From an uncultured Collinsella sp. (GTDB lineage: Bacteria > Actinomycetota > Coriobacteriia > Coriobacteriales > Coriobacteriaceae), in assembly GCA_902470695.1 (NCBI GenBank), contig CABRHH010000009.1:25189-89188 (forward strand): 64,000 nt of DNA, written 5' to 3'. Below, piece after piece: positions 25,722 to 33,942 of the stretch; position 1 is the first letter of the stretch; every line of letters begins with the position of its first letter. The notes below the pieces were generated by a model, which was not told where the DNA came from, searched no databases, and saw nothing but the letters and a program-made list of their open reading frames with translations. Both the position numbers and the translations under genes were made by a program.

Positions 25722-25830
25722 CCGCCACGCCCCAGCACGACGTGGTCGCGGCGAACGACGATGCCGCCGTGCGCGGCGGTATGCCGAGAATCCGCTCGCC
25801 CCGGCCGTTGCCGGCTGAGGGGCGGGGCGC

Positions 25831-25862
25831 GGGGCCGACGCTCTATCGTCGGCCCCTTTTTT
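25831..25862 (+). terminator. Rho-independent terminator
   Basis: GGGGCCGAC (25831-25839) pairs with GTCGGCCCC (25848-25856) around an 8-base loop and is followed by six T. It separates the zinc-ribbon gene from the lipoprotein gene. Confidence 0.9.
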
Positions 25863-25889
25863 GTCGACAAGGGCAGAAAGGAGCAAATC

Positions 25890-26705
25890 ATGACAGGGAG
25901 CAGGAGGGCGGCGGCGCTCGGGCTCGTCGCGGTACTGGGGCTCGCCGGGTGCGCGCCGGGCGCCGCGGGGAGCGGCTCGCAGGGATCGGGGCCGGCGGAG
26001 GGCTCGGCGGCCAGGCAGGAGGCGGCTCCGAAAGAGGAGGCCGAGCCCGTCGCCGAGCCCGTTGCCGAGCCCGTCGCCGAGCACGACTACGAGACCGAAT
26101 GGTTCTACGTGGACGTGCCCGACGGCTGGACCTACAGCGAGGACGGCGGCCCGAACACGTGGTTCGTCGAGGGCCCGACGGAGGCGGACGACGGGGCCGT
26201 CGAGTACCGCTTCCATGTGACCGGCGCGAACGTCGGTGCGGACGGCAACGTGGGCGGCGACACCGTGATCGTGGGCGGCCCCCGGCTGGAGCAGTACAGC
26301 GCGGTCGTCGGTCCCGCGCCGGACGGGACTGCGGTGTACCTCTTCAGCGTCGGCGCGCCCTTCTTCGCCACGGACGGCCGCTTCGAAGGGGACGACTTCG
26401 TCACCATCGTCAACGGCGTGACCGACCCCGACCTTGCGACCATCGCGCTCAAGACCGCCGAGGCGGAGGATTCCGGCGCACCGTCCGTCGACGAGGCCTT
26501 CGTCGCCAAGGCTCGCTCCGGGCTCAGCGTGCCCGACGACCCGTCCATCACGTACTCCGTGGACGGCCCGTTCCTGTGGGAGGCGGAGGGGAAGTACCTC
26601 CCCTTCATCGAGTTCTATCAAAATGGCGAGCCGGTCGCCTCCGCTCTGTGCTGGGAGGACGGCACGCCCGCCCGCAGCATCTACGCCTATACCGCCCCCG
26701 AGTAG
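25890..26705 (+). CDS. Putative lipoprotein
   Basis: A 271-residue exported lipoprotein. Basic start MTGSRR, hydrophobic core and lipobox LAGC (Cys about 22). A low-complexity Gly/Ser/Glu linker with EPVA repeated three times follows, then a globular domain rich in Trp, Tyr and Gly (ETEWFYVDVPDGWTY... to the end). The opening of that domain resembles the exported domains found in other actinobacterial lipoproteins of unknown role. ATG 25890 follows AAAGGAGC. It has its own upstream and downstream terminators, so it is a monocistronic cargo gene. Confidence 0.85.
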   Translation: MTGSRRAAALGLVAVLGLAGCAPGAAGSGSQGSGPAEGSAARQEAAPKEEAEPVAEPVAEPVAEHDYETEWFYVDVPDGWTYSEDGGPNTWFVEGPTEADDGAVEYRFHVTGANVGADGNVGGDTVIVGGPRLEQYSAVVGPAPDGTAVYLFSVGAPFFATDGRFEGDDFVTIVNGVTDPDLATIALKTAEAEDSGAPSVDEAFVAKARSGLSVPDDPSITYSVDGPFLWEAEGKYLPFIEFYQNGEPVASALCWEDGTPARSIYAYTAPE

Positions 26706-26727
26706 GGGCGCGGGCTGAGCGGAATAG

Positions 26728-26755
26728 GCGGGGTCGATTATCGGCCCCGCTTTTT
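26728..26755 (+). terminator. Rho-independent terminator after the lipoprotein gene
   Basis: GCGGGGTCGAT (26728-26738) pairs with ATCGGCCCCGC (26740-26750, one wobble) and is followed by five T. Confidence 0.85.
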
Positions 26756-26944
26756 CTTGCGCGCGTCGGCGCGTCCCGCAGCGCGGGGCCCGCTCCATTT
26801 TTTATCAGGCGCGATGCTGTCCGTGCCGCGAGCCAAAAGCCGGCGCGTTCGTCGGGCGTATCGCCCAGGGGAGTCTTCGGCTCACAAGCTCGAGGCCCGA
26901 TGCTGGGGGCGGGACCGGTACGAAGCGGCCCCGCCTCCAGCCCG

Positions 26945-27220
26945 CTAGGCGCACTCGCCGCCCGGCTGATCGCTGAGCCGCTCGTTCTCCTCCAAGAGCC
27001 TCGCGCAACGCTTCTCCTGCCGCTCGAGGCGCTCCGCCAGGGAGTCCTCGCTGAGGTAGAGCTCCAGGATGAAGCTGACGATGAGCTCGGGCGCCGGTTG
27101 CCCGATGTAGGTGATGAGGTCCATGCAGAGCTCCGCCAGCCGGTCGCGGCTCGCCGTGCTGAGCGCGTACGCCAGGCGCGGGTACTTGTCGGCGACCGTC
27201 TCCAAATCGTATTTGCACAT
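26945..27220 (-). CDS. Hypothetical protein downstream of the relaxase
   Basis: A 91-residue helical protein starting MCKYDLETVADKYPRL. Its start at 27220 has GGGAGGTGACAAAG directly upstream. The C-terminal half is a charged coiled coil (AERLERQEKRCARLLEENERL). It has no membrane segment and the family is not recognised. It lies 298 bases downstream of the relaxase gene on the same strand; that gap is very GC-rich with several short inverted repeats and no gene. The protein may be an accessory mobilization or regulatory factor. Confidence 0.65.
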   Translation of the reverse strand: MCKYDLETVADKYPRLAYALSTASRDRLAELCMDLITYIGQPAPELIVSFILELYLSEDSLAERLERQEKRCARLLEENERLSDQPGGECA

Positions 27221-27518
27221 CTTTGTCACCTCCCTTCGTCTCCCTCGCTGGCTTTCTCGCTGACATTGTCCCCCGCCGGAGGGGTCGGCCCGGCGACATT
27301 CGCGAACACGCGTTTGACCCGGGGTTTTGCGCCTCGGCGGGGCGGGCCCCGGTCGGCGCCGGCGGCGCTGCACCGCATTTCGGGTGCCCTGAGCTGCCGT
27401 TTCCGTTTTAAGGGCCCTCACGCCCCGCCGGCGGCGCGCCCGGGGGTGCGCGGGTGCGCCCGCAGGCGCCCCGGGTCGGCGGGCCGCCAGTGCGGCGTGA
27501 GGGGCCAAAACGGGCGCC

Positions 27519-29354
27519 CTAGAGCTCCGGCGAGTCCTGCGGCTCGGCGCACGGGGCCGAGGGGGCGGGCGCCGAGGGCGCGCGAGGCGGGAACACCAGC
27601 TCCTCGAACTCGCGGGAGGCGCCCTCGAACTCCCGCGTGCCCATCCTCCTCACGAGCCCGGACAGCACGCGCCCGACCTCGTTCTGCCCGCCGGTGAGCC
27701 GGTCGCGCCCGAAGCGGTCGGCGAGGAAGATGAGGCCCCGCCGGAGGACGTTGCAGGCGCTGCCCGCCAGCGCCCGGAGGCGCTCCGCCTCCCGGAGCTC
27801 GGCCTCGGCGCGCTCGCGGGCGTCGCGGGCCCGCGCCTCCTCCTCGGCGGCCGCGCGTTCGCACTCGGCGACCTCCCGCTCGCGGGACTCGACGGCGGCC
27901 TCCCGCTCGGCGAGGCCGGGGTGCGGGAGCTCGGGGTCGAGCCCGAGGCGGAGCGGGACGCCGATCGCGTCCATCGCGTCCGAGGCGTAGCTGTCGAGGG
28001 CGTCGCCCCAGACGTCCGGGTCCACGCGGCCCTCCTCGTCGAGGAACCACTCGCCCAGCTCGTAGTCCTCCGGGATGGCGTCGAAGAGCCAGACGCCCTC
28101 CTCCCCGCAGGCCTTCGCGCAGGCGTCGCGGTCGCCGTAGAGCCCGTCGAGCAGCTCGTCGAAGTCGTCCTCGACGGCGTCGGGGTCGACGGCCGGGGCG
28201 TCGGAGCCCGGCAGGACGCAGGTGCGGTAGCGGTCGGGGACCTCGGAGTCGTCGGGCTCGTAGCCCTCGAGCCTCGGCCCGTAGAGGTAGAGCCATAGGG
28301 CGTGCATGTCGGGCGGCATCTGCTCGGGCCTCACGAGGTGCGCGAAGGCGGGCGGCTCGTACCCGTCGAGCAGGACGCTCGCCCGCGCCTCCCGCCGGGA
28401 GAGCTCGCGGGCGGCGGCCCGGGCGGACTCGGCCTCCCCCCGCGCCAGCCTCCGGTCCGAGAGCGCCCCCGCCTTGATCTCGCAGGCCTCCTCCCACGCC
28501 TTGAGGACGATCTCGTCCGCCTTCTCGATCGCGCCGTCGAGCACGGCCTCCGCGTCCTCGCGCATCCGCTCGATCTTCTCGCGCTGCGCGCGCTCGCGGC
28601 GCTTGCGCCCCTTGTACTCGGGGAGGGTCTCGCCCTTGCGCCGAGGGTCGCGCTCGCGGTCGAGCGCCTCCATCCCGTGCTCGGCGAGCCACTCGTCGGC
28701 CGCGTCCTCCATCGCCTCGCGCACGCTCGCGGTGAACGCAACGAGGCGCGTCGCGCGCCTCGCGTCGCGCTTGCCGCCCGAGATCGCCTCGGCGGGCTCG
28801 ACGCCGTGCTCGCGGAGGGTGCGGTCGACGTTGAACTCGCCCTCGGAGTCGATGAGCGCCCAGAGGACGTGCGCGTGGGGCGTCGCCTCGTCCAGGTGGA
28901 CGTCGACGGCGACGATCCGGGCGCCGAGCTCGCGCATCCGCCCGAGCGCGCCGTCGAGGGCGGCCTCGAGGCAGCCCTCCCCGGGCGACTCCTCCGCGTC
29001 GCCGACTTGGATTATCGTCTCGAACAGTCGGTGGCGCGCGTCGTTGCAGTAGTCGCCGAACTCCTTGACGCGGGACGGGTTCTTGCGCCAGCCGGCGCTG
29101 GCGAGCTTCCTCGCGTACTCGGCGCGCAGGGTCGACTCGTAGAACGAGTCGACGGCGGCGCCGGTCCGCCCGGCCTGCTCGCCGCCCGTCAGCCACTCGC
29201 CCTCGGGCATGGTGTAGTCCCAGTGCAAGTTGGTCGGCCTTCCGGCGACGAACCGCGCTCCGTCCCGGGGGTACATCGAGCCGTCGTTGTGCTGCGTCTG
29301 GTAGCCGCCCTTGCCGCCCCGGGGGCCGCGCTGGTTGTGACTGCACGCCTTCAT
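27519..29354 (-). CDS. mobV: MobV/Pre-like relaxase
   Basis: A 611-residue protein. Residues about 149-163 carry VAVDVHLDEATPHAHV, the metal-binding HxDE...TPHxH motif of MobV (Pre/Mob) relaxases that nick plasmid oriT. The N-terminal region (HNDGSMYPRDG, TNLHWDYTM) and GWRKNPS fit the rest of the relaxase domain. The long C-terminus is charged and coiled (about 210-330 and 480-550). ATG 29354 follows GGGAGGAAGCC. It overlaps by ATGA a 53-residue leader frame that copies its own 5' end. It is longer than many MobV proteins (400-500 residues). It would mobilize the excised circle using a helper mating channel. Confidence 0.8.
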   Translation of the reverse strand: MKACSHNQRGPRGGKGGYQTQHNDGSMYPRDGARFVAGRPTNLHWDYTMPEGEWLTGGEQAGRTGAAVDSFYESTLRAEYARKLASAGWRKNPSRVKEFGDYCNDARHRLFETIIQVGDAEESPGEGCLEAALDGALGRMRELGARIVAVDVHLDEATPHAHVLWALIDSEGEFNVDRTLREHGVEPAEAISGGKRDARRATRLVAFTASVREAMEDAADEWLAEHGMEALDRERDPRRKGETLPEYKGRKRRERAQREKIERMREDAEAVLDGAIEKADEIVLKAWEEACEIKAGALSDRRLARGEAESARAAARELSRREARASVLLDGYEPPAFAHLVRPEQMPPDMHALWLYLYGPRLEGYEPDDSEVPDRYRTCVLPGSDAPAVDPDAVEDDFDELLDGLYGDRDACAKACGEEGVWLFDAIPEDYELGEWFLDEEGRVDPDVWGDALDSYASDAMDAIGVPLRLGLDPELPHPGLAEREAAVESREREVAECERAAAEEEARARDARERAEAELREAERLRALAGSACNVLRRGLIFLADRFGRDRLTGGQNEVGRVLSGLVRRMGTREFEGASREFEELVFPPRAPSAPAPSAPCAEPQDSPEL

Positions 29355-29512
29355 GGCTTCCTCCCTAGAGCTCGTCCGCCTTCTCCGCCCGCGCCGCGTC
29401 GGCATGGAACCGCTCGGCGCCCCGGCGGCACATCGGGGCGCCGCCGTGTTGCGGCCGGCGGCCGCTCGCGCCGCGCAGAAGCGCCGCGCTGGTTGTGAAG
29501 AGATGTCTTCAT
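29351..29512 (-). CDS. Small frame upstream of the relaxase, partial duplicate of its 5' end
   Basis: A 53-codon frame with an excellent ribosome site (AAGGAGG before ATG 29512) that ends in an ATGA overlap with the relaxase start. It opens MKTSLHNQRG, like the relaxase's MKACSHNQRG. It then continues in the other frame of the same duplicated DNA: PDVPPGR-AV matches relaxase DNA read one frame off. It looks like a decayed copy of about 100 bases retained as a leader that couples translation to the relaxase, or simply a duplication scar. Confidence 0.5.
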   Translation of the reverse strand: MKTSLHNQRGASARRERPPAATRRRPDVPPGRRAVPCRRGAGGEGGRALGRKP

Positions 29513-29585
29513 GGCGTCCTCCTTGATAACTCGTCCGTCAACTCCCCCGCGCGCGCCGCCACAGGGCGGCGGCGCGGGGGTCCCC

Positions 29586-29639
29586 GTGGCGTGTCCACGC
29601 CACATAACGCAGTACGCAGCGTTGCCGTGGCAACGCTGC
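29586..29639. other. Candidate oriT: two tandem perfect palindromes
   Basis: GTGGCGTG/CACGCCAC at 29586-29603 and GCAGCGTTGCC/GGCAACGCTGC at 29616-29639, each with a 2-base centre, lie in the gap upstream of the relaxase gene. Inverted repeats just upstream of mob are typical of MobV oriT sites. No known nick sequence was matched, so this is a candidate only. Confidence 0.5.
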
Positions 29640-29722
29640 CGCCCGCACGGGGCGGGCGCCGCGCCCGTCCGCCTCGCGGACGGGGAGGGTCCGGGGAGCG
29701 GGGCTCCCCGGGCCGGCCGGCC

Positions 29723-30010
29723 TCACGTCGGGCCGGGTCCCGGAGGGCACTCGGCGGGAGCCTCGGGCCCGTCCGCGCCCCGGCCCTCGCGGGCCTCGAG
29801 CAGCACCTCCGCCAGTGGGGCGTCGGGGCTCGCGTGCGCCTCACGGCAGAGGCGGTCGAACGCGCCGACCGTCATGCGGTCGGCCGCGGCCGCGATGTCG
29901 CGCGCCCGGCGCTCCGCCGCGCGGCGCACGGCCTCCGCCTTGCGCCTGCGCGCCTCCGAGAGCCTCCTCGCGTAGAGCTCGATGAGCTCCTCGTCGGTCT
30001 TCTTCGCCAT
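29723..30010 (-). CDS. Putative small mobilization accessory protein
   Basis: A 95-residue protein starting MAKKTDEELIELYARRL, with a strong ribosome site (AAAGGAGG). The first 60 residues form a continuous basic amphipathic helix (ARRLSEARRRKAEAVRRAAERRARDI), a feature of small DNA-binding or relaxosome proteins; the rest is Pro/Gly/Glu-rich. It lies directly upstream of the candidate oriT and relaxase, in the same direction, so an oriT accessory role is plausible. No named family was assigned. Confidence 0.65.
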   Translation of the reverse strand: MAKKTDEELIELYARRLSEARRRKAEAVRRAAERRARDIAAAADRMTVGAFDRLCREAHASPDAPLAEVLLEAREGRGADGPEAPAECPPGPGPT

Positions 30011-30084
30011 AACGATGGCCTCCTTTCACGGTGTCGCGGCACCGGGCCCCGCCCCCCCCGGAGAGGGGCGGGGCGGCCGGCCGC

Positions 30085-30270
30085 CTAGATCCAGCGCTCG
30101 TGCAGGTTCGCGCCGTAGCCCTCGGGGATGCCCGCGACGTTGAATTGCGGGGCGTCAGGTCCGTAGAGATCCCGGAGACCGCTGTAGAACCCGTTGGGCC
30201 CTTGCAGAGGCTGTCCGGCAAGGGCGCCGGCTTCTCGGGGCTTAGTCGTCGTAATCCCAAGGCGAGGCAT
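30085..30270 (-). CDS. Possible small hypothetical protein
   Basis: A 61-codon frame ending NGFYSGLRDLYGPDAPQFNV...NLHERWI, whose aromatic, non-repetitive composition looks like real protein. It overlaps the end of the 78-residue gene upstream by 29 bases. No clear ribosome site is seen before ATG 30270, so translation would rely on coupling. The family is not recognised. Confidence 0.45.
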   Translation of the reverse strand: MPRLGITTTKPREAGALAGQPLQGPNGFYSGLRDLYGPDAPQFNVAGIPEGYGANLHERWI

Positions 30271-30478
30271 AGTCGGAGTGTTCTTCTTCGTCCAGCTCGG
30301 AGTCGAGGGGCACATCCTCACCGTCGTTGTAGAACGTCCACCCGAGCTCCGTAAGGGTTTGAAAAAGCTGGATCGTCGAAGCGTTCCAGGGCCTGCCCGG
30401 CGTTTTGATGATGATGCCGCGATCGTGCTCGAGGAGGTAAGCATCGAACTCATCGCGCAAGTAGATAACGTCTTTCAT
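30242..30478 (-). CDS. Small acidic hypothetical protein
   Basis: A 78-residue protein, MKDVIYLRDEFDAYLLEHD..., with AAAGGA upstream of the start at 30478. It has a compact alpha/beta-looking first 50 residues and a very acidic tail (DSELDEEEHSDYASPWDYDD, net strongly negative). No family is recognised. Small acidic proteins in mobile elements sometimes act as antirestriction or DNA-mimic proteins; that is only a suggestion from charge. It lies between rep and mob genes on the same strand. Confidence 0.7.
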   Translation of the reverse strand: MKDVIYLRDEFDAYLLEHDRGIIIKTPGRPWNASTIQLFQTLTELGWTFYNDGEDVPLDSELDEEEHSDYASPWDYDD

Positions 30479-30609
30479 GTTGAAAACATCCTTTCAATGA
30501 ACGTTGGGTTTCTTGGCCAGCGCCGCTGGCCTATTTAACGATGCCTGCGGCGGCGCGCGCCGAAGCGACGCGCCTTGCGCTGATGCGCGTGGAGAAACGT
30601 GCAAGGCCG

Positions 30610-31296
30610 TCACCACCCGAGCCTCCTTTTCCGCAAAAATTCTTCGTGCTCGCGGTCCTTTTCGTGACGGATGCGGAGCTTCTCGGCTTCAATCTCCGCT
30701 TCGAGTTTTTTCAGTTCCTTGAGAAGAACTTCCCGTTGGAGGTCGTTCACCGCCTCCTTGATCATGGTCTTGAGGCCGTCGCGAGTGGAGTACATCTTGG
30801 GCCAGTAGATCTCCGTGGGGGCGAGGTAGGGGAGACTGCTGTCGTGATCCTTGATGCTTTCCACCTCGAGTGCCGCCCTCCCATGCCGGAGCCAGCTGAT
30901 TGCGCAGCCTATTTCGACCTGCCGTCTCAGCTCCTTGAATTTCTTGCGCAACTCGCCCAAGTTTCGGGCGAGTGATTCTTTCAGGTACTTGTCATCTTCC
31001 ACGTCGGCCGCCATGCGGATGGCGAGCTGGAAGGACCCGAAGCACCACTTGGACGAATCTGCACCTTTGCTGCTCCGCCCGTAGTAGGGGAAACCGCCGT
31101 CTGTCGGAATGACACCGTGCTCAGGGTCCCATTTGCGCGCATAGGTCAGCTGCCGAAACGTCTCCTTTTCTTCAAGGGTCATTTTGTACCCGGTGCGAAA
31201 ATCGAGCCCGGTCTTGCGCCTGATGTCGTAGAAAGCCAGTTCGAGCTTCCAATTAATCTTGTCAGGATCTGCGAATTTGATTTCATCGTCTAACAT
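30610..31296 (-). CDS. Hypothetical protein next to the replication initiator
   Basis: A 228-residue protein. Its start at 31296 has AAGGAGACC upstream; the longer frame to 31590 runs into the rep gene and is not used. The middle has Trp/Cys-containing folded segments (SSKWCFGSFQLAIRMAADVED) and the C-terminal 60 residues form a strongly charged coiled coil (LLKELKKLEAEIEAEKLRI). Its codon use is less GC-biased than the mob region, matching rep. No family is recognised. Its position immediately downstream of rep suggests replication or copy control. Confidence 0.72.
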   Translation of the reverse strand: MLDDEIKFADPDKINWKLELAFYDIRRKTGLDFRTGYKMTLEEKETFRQLTYARKWDPEHGVIPTDGGFPYYGRSSKGADSSKWCFGSFQLAIRMAADVEDDKYLKESLARNLGELRKKFKELRRQVEIGCAISWLRHGRAALEVESIKDHDSSLPYLAPTEIYWPKMYSTRDGLKTMIKEAVNDLQREVLLKELKKLEAEIEAEKLRIRHEKDREHEEFLRKRRLGW

Positions 31297-31318
31297 GTGG
31301 TCTCCTTGCTCCTTACGG

Positions 31319-33532
31319 TTACTGATTGCGTTCGGTAGAAGGTGCTGAGGGTAACTTGCGGTTATCGGGGCCCAGCCCAGCGGTATTACGATCGCCTCCT
31401 TCCAGTATCTCCACTCCGGCTGTCGTGGCCTGATGCGGGCGGAGCGGCTGCGGTTCCGGTAGCCTACCTGCTGCCACCGCGCCCGCAATCCGCTCGCGGA
31501 ACCTTTGCTGGATGTCGAGGACGGCTGCGTCGATCGCGCCCGATTTAGTGAGCCGATTGGAGTTGCATCGGGCATCGATGTCGCGGACAAGCGTTTCGAT
31601 GAGATCGTCGAGAGGCGTGGGACGGTCTACGCTGGAGTTGAAGACAAAATGCCATCTGAGGGTGATATTTTTAGCCTTTTCTTCACCCTCGCTATCTATG
31701 AAGGGAATCGGCATAATGTACGGCTCTTTCGCCTTGCTGGGATGAAAGAGCTTGTATTTGTAGAATCCGGTCGGCCTCGGGTCTATCACCTGTATGACGT
31801 GGCTCATTCGCGCAATGGCTTGGTCGACGGAGTCGTACCGGGCCTGTCCACTCCCTCCTTTCGGCACAAAGTAGAAGAGTTCGATCGGAGGGATCGGCGT
31901 CGTCAGGAGCGTAACGCGCTGCGCCCCCGCCGTCTTGTTCCTGTAGCGGGCGCCTACCGGGTCGCAGTCGTTGTTGTCGAAGAACGTGAGCGCTGCCTGA
32001 TACTCCGTGAAAGTTTGACTGCGGAACTCATTGATGAGCACGACCTCGGATCCGTCGAACTCATCGAGGGGGTTACGAGCGGCGAGGCGTCTGAGGTGCC
32101 AGCCGGGTTCTCCGCCGCCCGGGAAGTTTGCGACGATTCCCTCGGCGAGTGCGAGCGCCAGCTGCGTCTTTCCGGTTCGGGATGGGCCGAAGATGTAGAT
32201 ATTCAAGCGCTCGAACTCGTGGTTGGCTATCGCGACGTAGGATCTGCGCAGCCGGCGCTGCGTTGCGCTATCGAGCGCGGAGTCGATTTCAGAGGTCGCC
32301 GTCTTCGAGCAGGAGTAAATCTTATACAGTTCGTCGGAGTCTAGGATGTTGTCCTTGACGATCCTCCCCGTCGCGCATTCCTCGCGCAGCCAATCGACCT
32401 GGTCCTCCAGCTCCTTCTTCTGCTTCGACGCCGCTCCGCGCGACCACATGGCCGCACACTGCTCGTACAGCTCGTGGTAATCGAGGCCGGCAAGCGTCAC
32501 GACTATGTCGTCGCAATACGGCGTCTTGTCCCGGTCTTTGATGTGGATGAGGTAGGCGGTGCGGTTCTCGAAGAGGTGGCCGCCACGACGGTTGGGTTCG
32601 ATCATGTTCCAGGCGATGCCGATGGCCTCGCCGAGCTCCTCACGGGTCTTTGCCTGCGTTTTCGGATCGTCGCAGCGGGCAACGACGTGGATGTGGACGT
32701 ACTTTTTCACTCCCGGAGTGCATTGAGGTCCTGATTCGACGTAGTCTTCAATGGTGTATACGTCGCGCCAGTGCAGCGCGATGTGGAAGTCCCCGTTGCC
32801 GTCGCTGCAATCGAAACCCGAGGCGCAGAGGCGCCCCTGGATCACCTCGCCGAGCGGGCGCAGCGCCGCCCGATAACCCTCGATGTCCCCGGCGTCATAG
32901 AGGCTTCCGGCGCCCACTGCCAGTTCGAGGGCGGAGAGTTCATCGGGTGTCCAGCCGTTGAGGTGGGCGGGGTTCAGGTCGGTCGAGAAGAAGGCTACGG
33001 AGATCTTGCTGTCCTTGCCGTTCTTGCGCTCGCTCCGCTTTTCCTTCTTCTCCGCGCTTTTGACTGCCTTGTCGACGGATTCGGGGCCGCCCTCGATGAG
33101 GCGGACGCCGTAGTATGCCACCTCATTCTTGATGATCTCGCCCTGTCGGTTGCGCTTCGGGCATGGGAAGGCCCATTTGTTATAGATCTCCTGATGTTTG
33201 CGGACGGCTTCGGCCTCATTTTCCGGCAGCAGGCCCGAATTAACGATTGCCATCTGCATCTCGAAACTGCTTTGACCGAAGATGCGCGAGTAGCCTCGCT
33301 TTCCAGTGTGCTTGCCGTATGTTCCCGTTTGGTCGAGATGGGGTGCGGTGTCCTCGAGCCTGGTCATATAGCAGCGCTCGTCGTGTTCGTTACCGTTGCA
33401 GTCCGTATATGGCTTCACCTTGACGATGCGGTAATGGAAGGCTAACGCCTCCTTATCCGTCGTGCATACAAATCGGTTGAGGTCTCCGTACTTCTCGTCA
33501 GCGCCCGGCGTGAGGCCCTTCTCAGCGCTCAT
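31319..33532 (-). CDS. rep: Replication initiator: HUH endonuclease fused to SF3 helicase
   Basis: A 737-residue protein. The endonuclease part (about 175-345) has the HUH motif HIH at 280-282 (KYVHIHVVA) and a candidate nicking Tyr at 327 (TAYLIHIKDRDK). The helicase part (about 430-560) has Walker A GPSRTGKT (449-456), Walker B VVLINEF (497-503) and a motif C-like RVTLLTTPIPP (539-549). This HUH-SF3 order is that of CRESS-DNA virus and related bacterial plasmid Reps. It should start rolling-circle replication of the excised element. ATG 33532 follows GGGAGG and overlaps the upstream frame by ATGA. The N-terminal 170 residues are extra and of unknown role; the C-terminus is Pro/Gly-rich. Confidence 0.85.
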   Translation of the reverse strand: MSAEKGLTPGADEKYGDLNRFVCTTDKEALAFHYRIVKVKPYTDCNGNEHDERCYMTRLEDTAPHLDQTGTYGKHTGKRGYSRIFGQSSFEMQMAIVNSGLLPENEAEAVRKHQEIYNKWAFPCPKRNRQGEIIKNEVAYYGVRLIEGGPESVDKAVKSAEKKEKRSERKNGKDSKISVAFFSTDLNPAHLNGWTPDELSALELAVGAGSLYDAGDIEGYRAALRPLGEVIQGRLCASGFDCSDGNGDFHIALHWRDVYTIEDYVESGPQCTPGVKKYVHIHVVARCDDPKTQAKTREELGEAIGIAWNMIEPNRRGGHLFENRTAYLIHIKDRDKTPYCDDIVVTLAGLDYHELYEQCAAMWSRGAASKQKKELEDQVDWLREECATGRIVKDNILDSDELYKIYSCSKTATSEIDSALDSATQRRLRRSYVAIANHEFERLNIYIFGPSRTGKTQLALALAEGIVANFPGGGEPGWHLRRLAARNPLDEFDGSEVVLINEFRSQTFTEYQAALTFFDNNDCDPVGARYRNKTAGAQRVTLLTTPIPPIELFYFVPKGGSGQARYDSVDQAIARMSHVIQVIDPRPTGFYKYKLFHPSKAKEPYIMPIPFIDSEGEEKAKNITLRWHFVFNSSVDRPTPLDDLIETLVRDIDARCNSNRLTKSGAIDAAVLDIQQRFRERIAGAVAAGRLPEPQPLRPHQATTAGVEILEGGDRNTAGLGPDNRKLPSAPSTERNQ

Positions 33533-33942
33533 CGAACCTCCCCTCCTCGTTGGAAAGGGCAAATTCGAAAAGTTGCGGAAAACGCCGGTCCAGATGGGCG
33601 GCAATTCCTAAACCCCATGTTGCCCTGATTTGCAAGATTGCAGGTCATAATGCATGTTTCAGCGTTACAGCAGGTAAACGAAATCCCGAGGCAATTCGAT
33701 TTGACGCCCTTGTCCTCAATCGGCGGGTTTGACAGCGTGCCGAGACCTTGAGCCGCGGCAAAAAACGGGCTCCGAGCGGGGAAAATCGTCGCGGGGCGGC
33801 ACTTCGACAAGCCAAGTGCCGCCCCCGCGCGATATGCCTCGTGGGCAAAGGAAATCGATTCTTTGCGGTAATTAGATTTCGTGCTGCATTTTCTGTAGTT
33901 GCCAGGAAGCATGCACAGTTTGTTCGTATCAAGGAGGACCAT
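33529..33942 (-). CDS. Doubtful Cys-containing frame upstream of rep
   Basis: A 137-codon frame with a good ribosome site (GGAGGTAACTG) and an ATGA overlap with rep. Its composition is odd (nine Cys, few acidic residues), and it spans a large hairpin at 33791-33829. It could be a real leader protein. Equally, this DNA may be the replication origin with a chance frame. No family is recognised. Confidence 0.3.
   Translation of the reverse strand: MVLLDTNKLCMLPGNYRKCSTKSNYRKESISFAHEAYRAGAALGLSKCRPATIFPARSPFFAAAQGLGTLSNPPIEDKGVKSNCLGISFTCCNAETCIMTCNLANQGNMGFRNCRPSGPAFSATFRICPFQRGGEVR
33791..33829. other. Large hairpin upstream of rep, candidate double-strand origin
   Basis: GGCACTT-type arms: positions 33793-33804 and 33814-33825 form a perfect 12-base stem (AAGTGCCGCCCC on the right) around the 9-base loop CGACAAGCC, extended by GCG/CGC across a 1-base bulge. 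It lies 260 bases upstream of the HUH Rep start with no T tract. Rolling-circle nick sites are often in such loops. Confidence 0.5.

Noticed and set aside
24825..26798. A 657-codon minus-strand frame opposite the zinc-ribbon and lipoprotein genes
   Set aside because: It is a shadow of two well-supported plus-strand genes with signal peptides, ribosome sites and terminators.
28302..29498. A 398-codon plus-strand frame opposite the relaxase
   Set aside because: Shadow frame; the MobV motif and a good ribosome site are on the minus strand.
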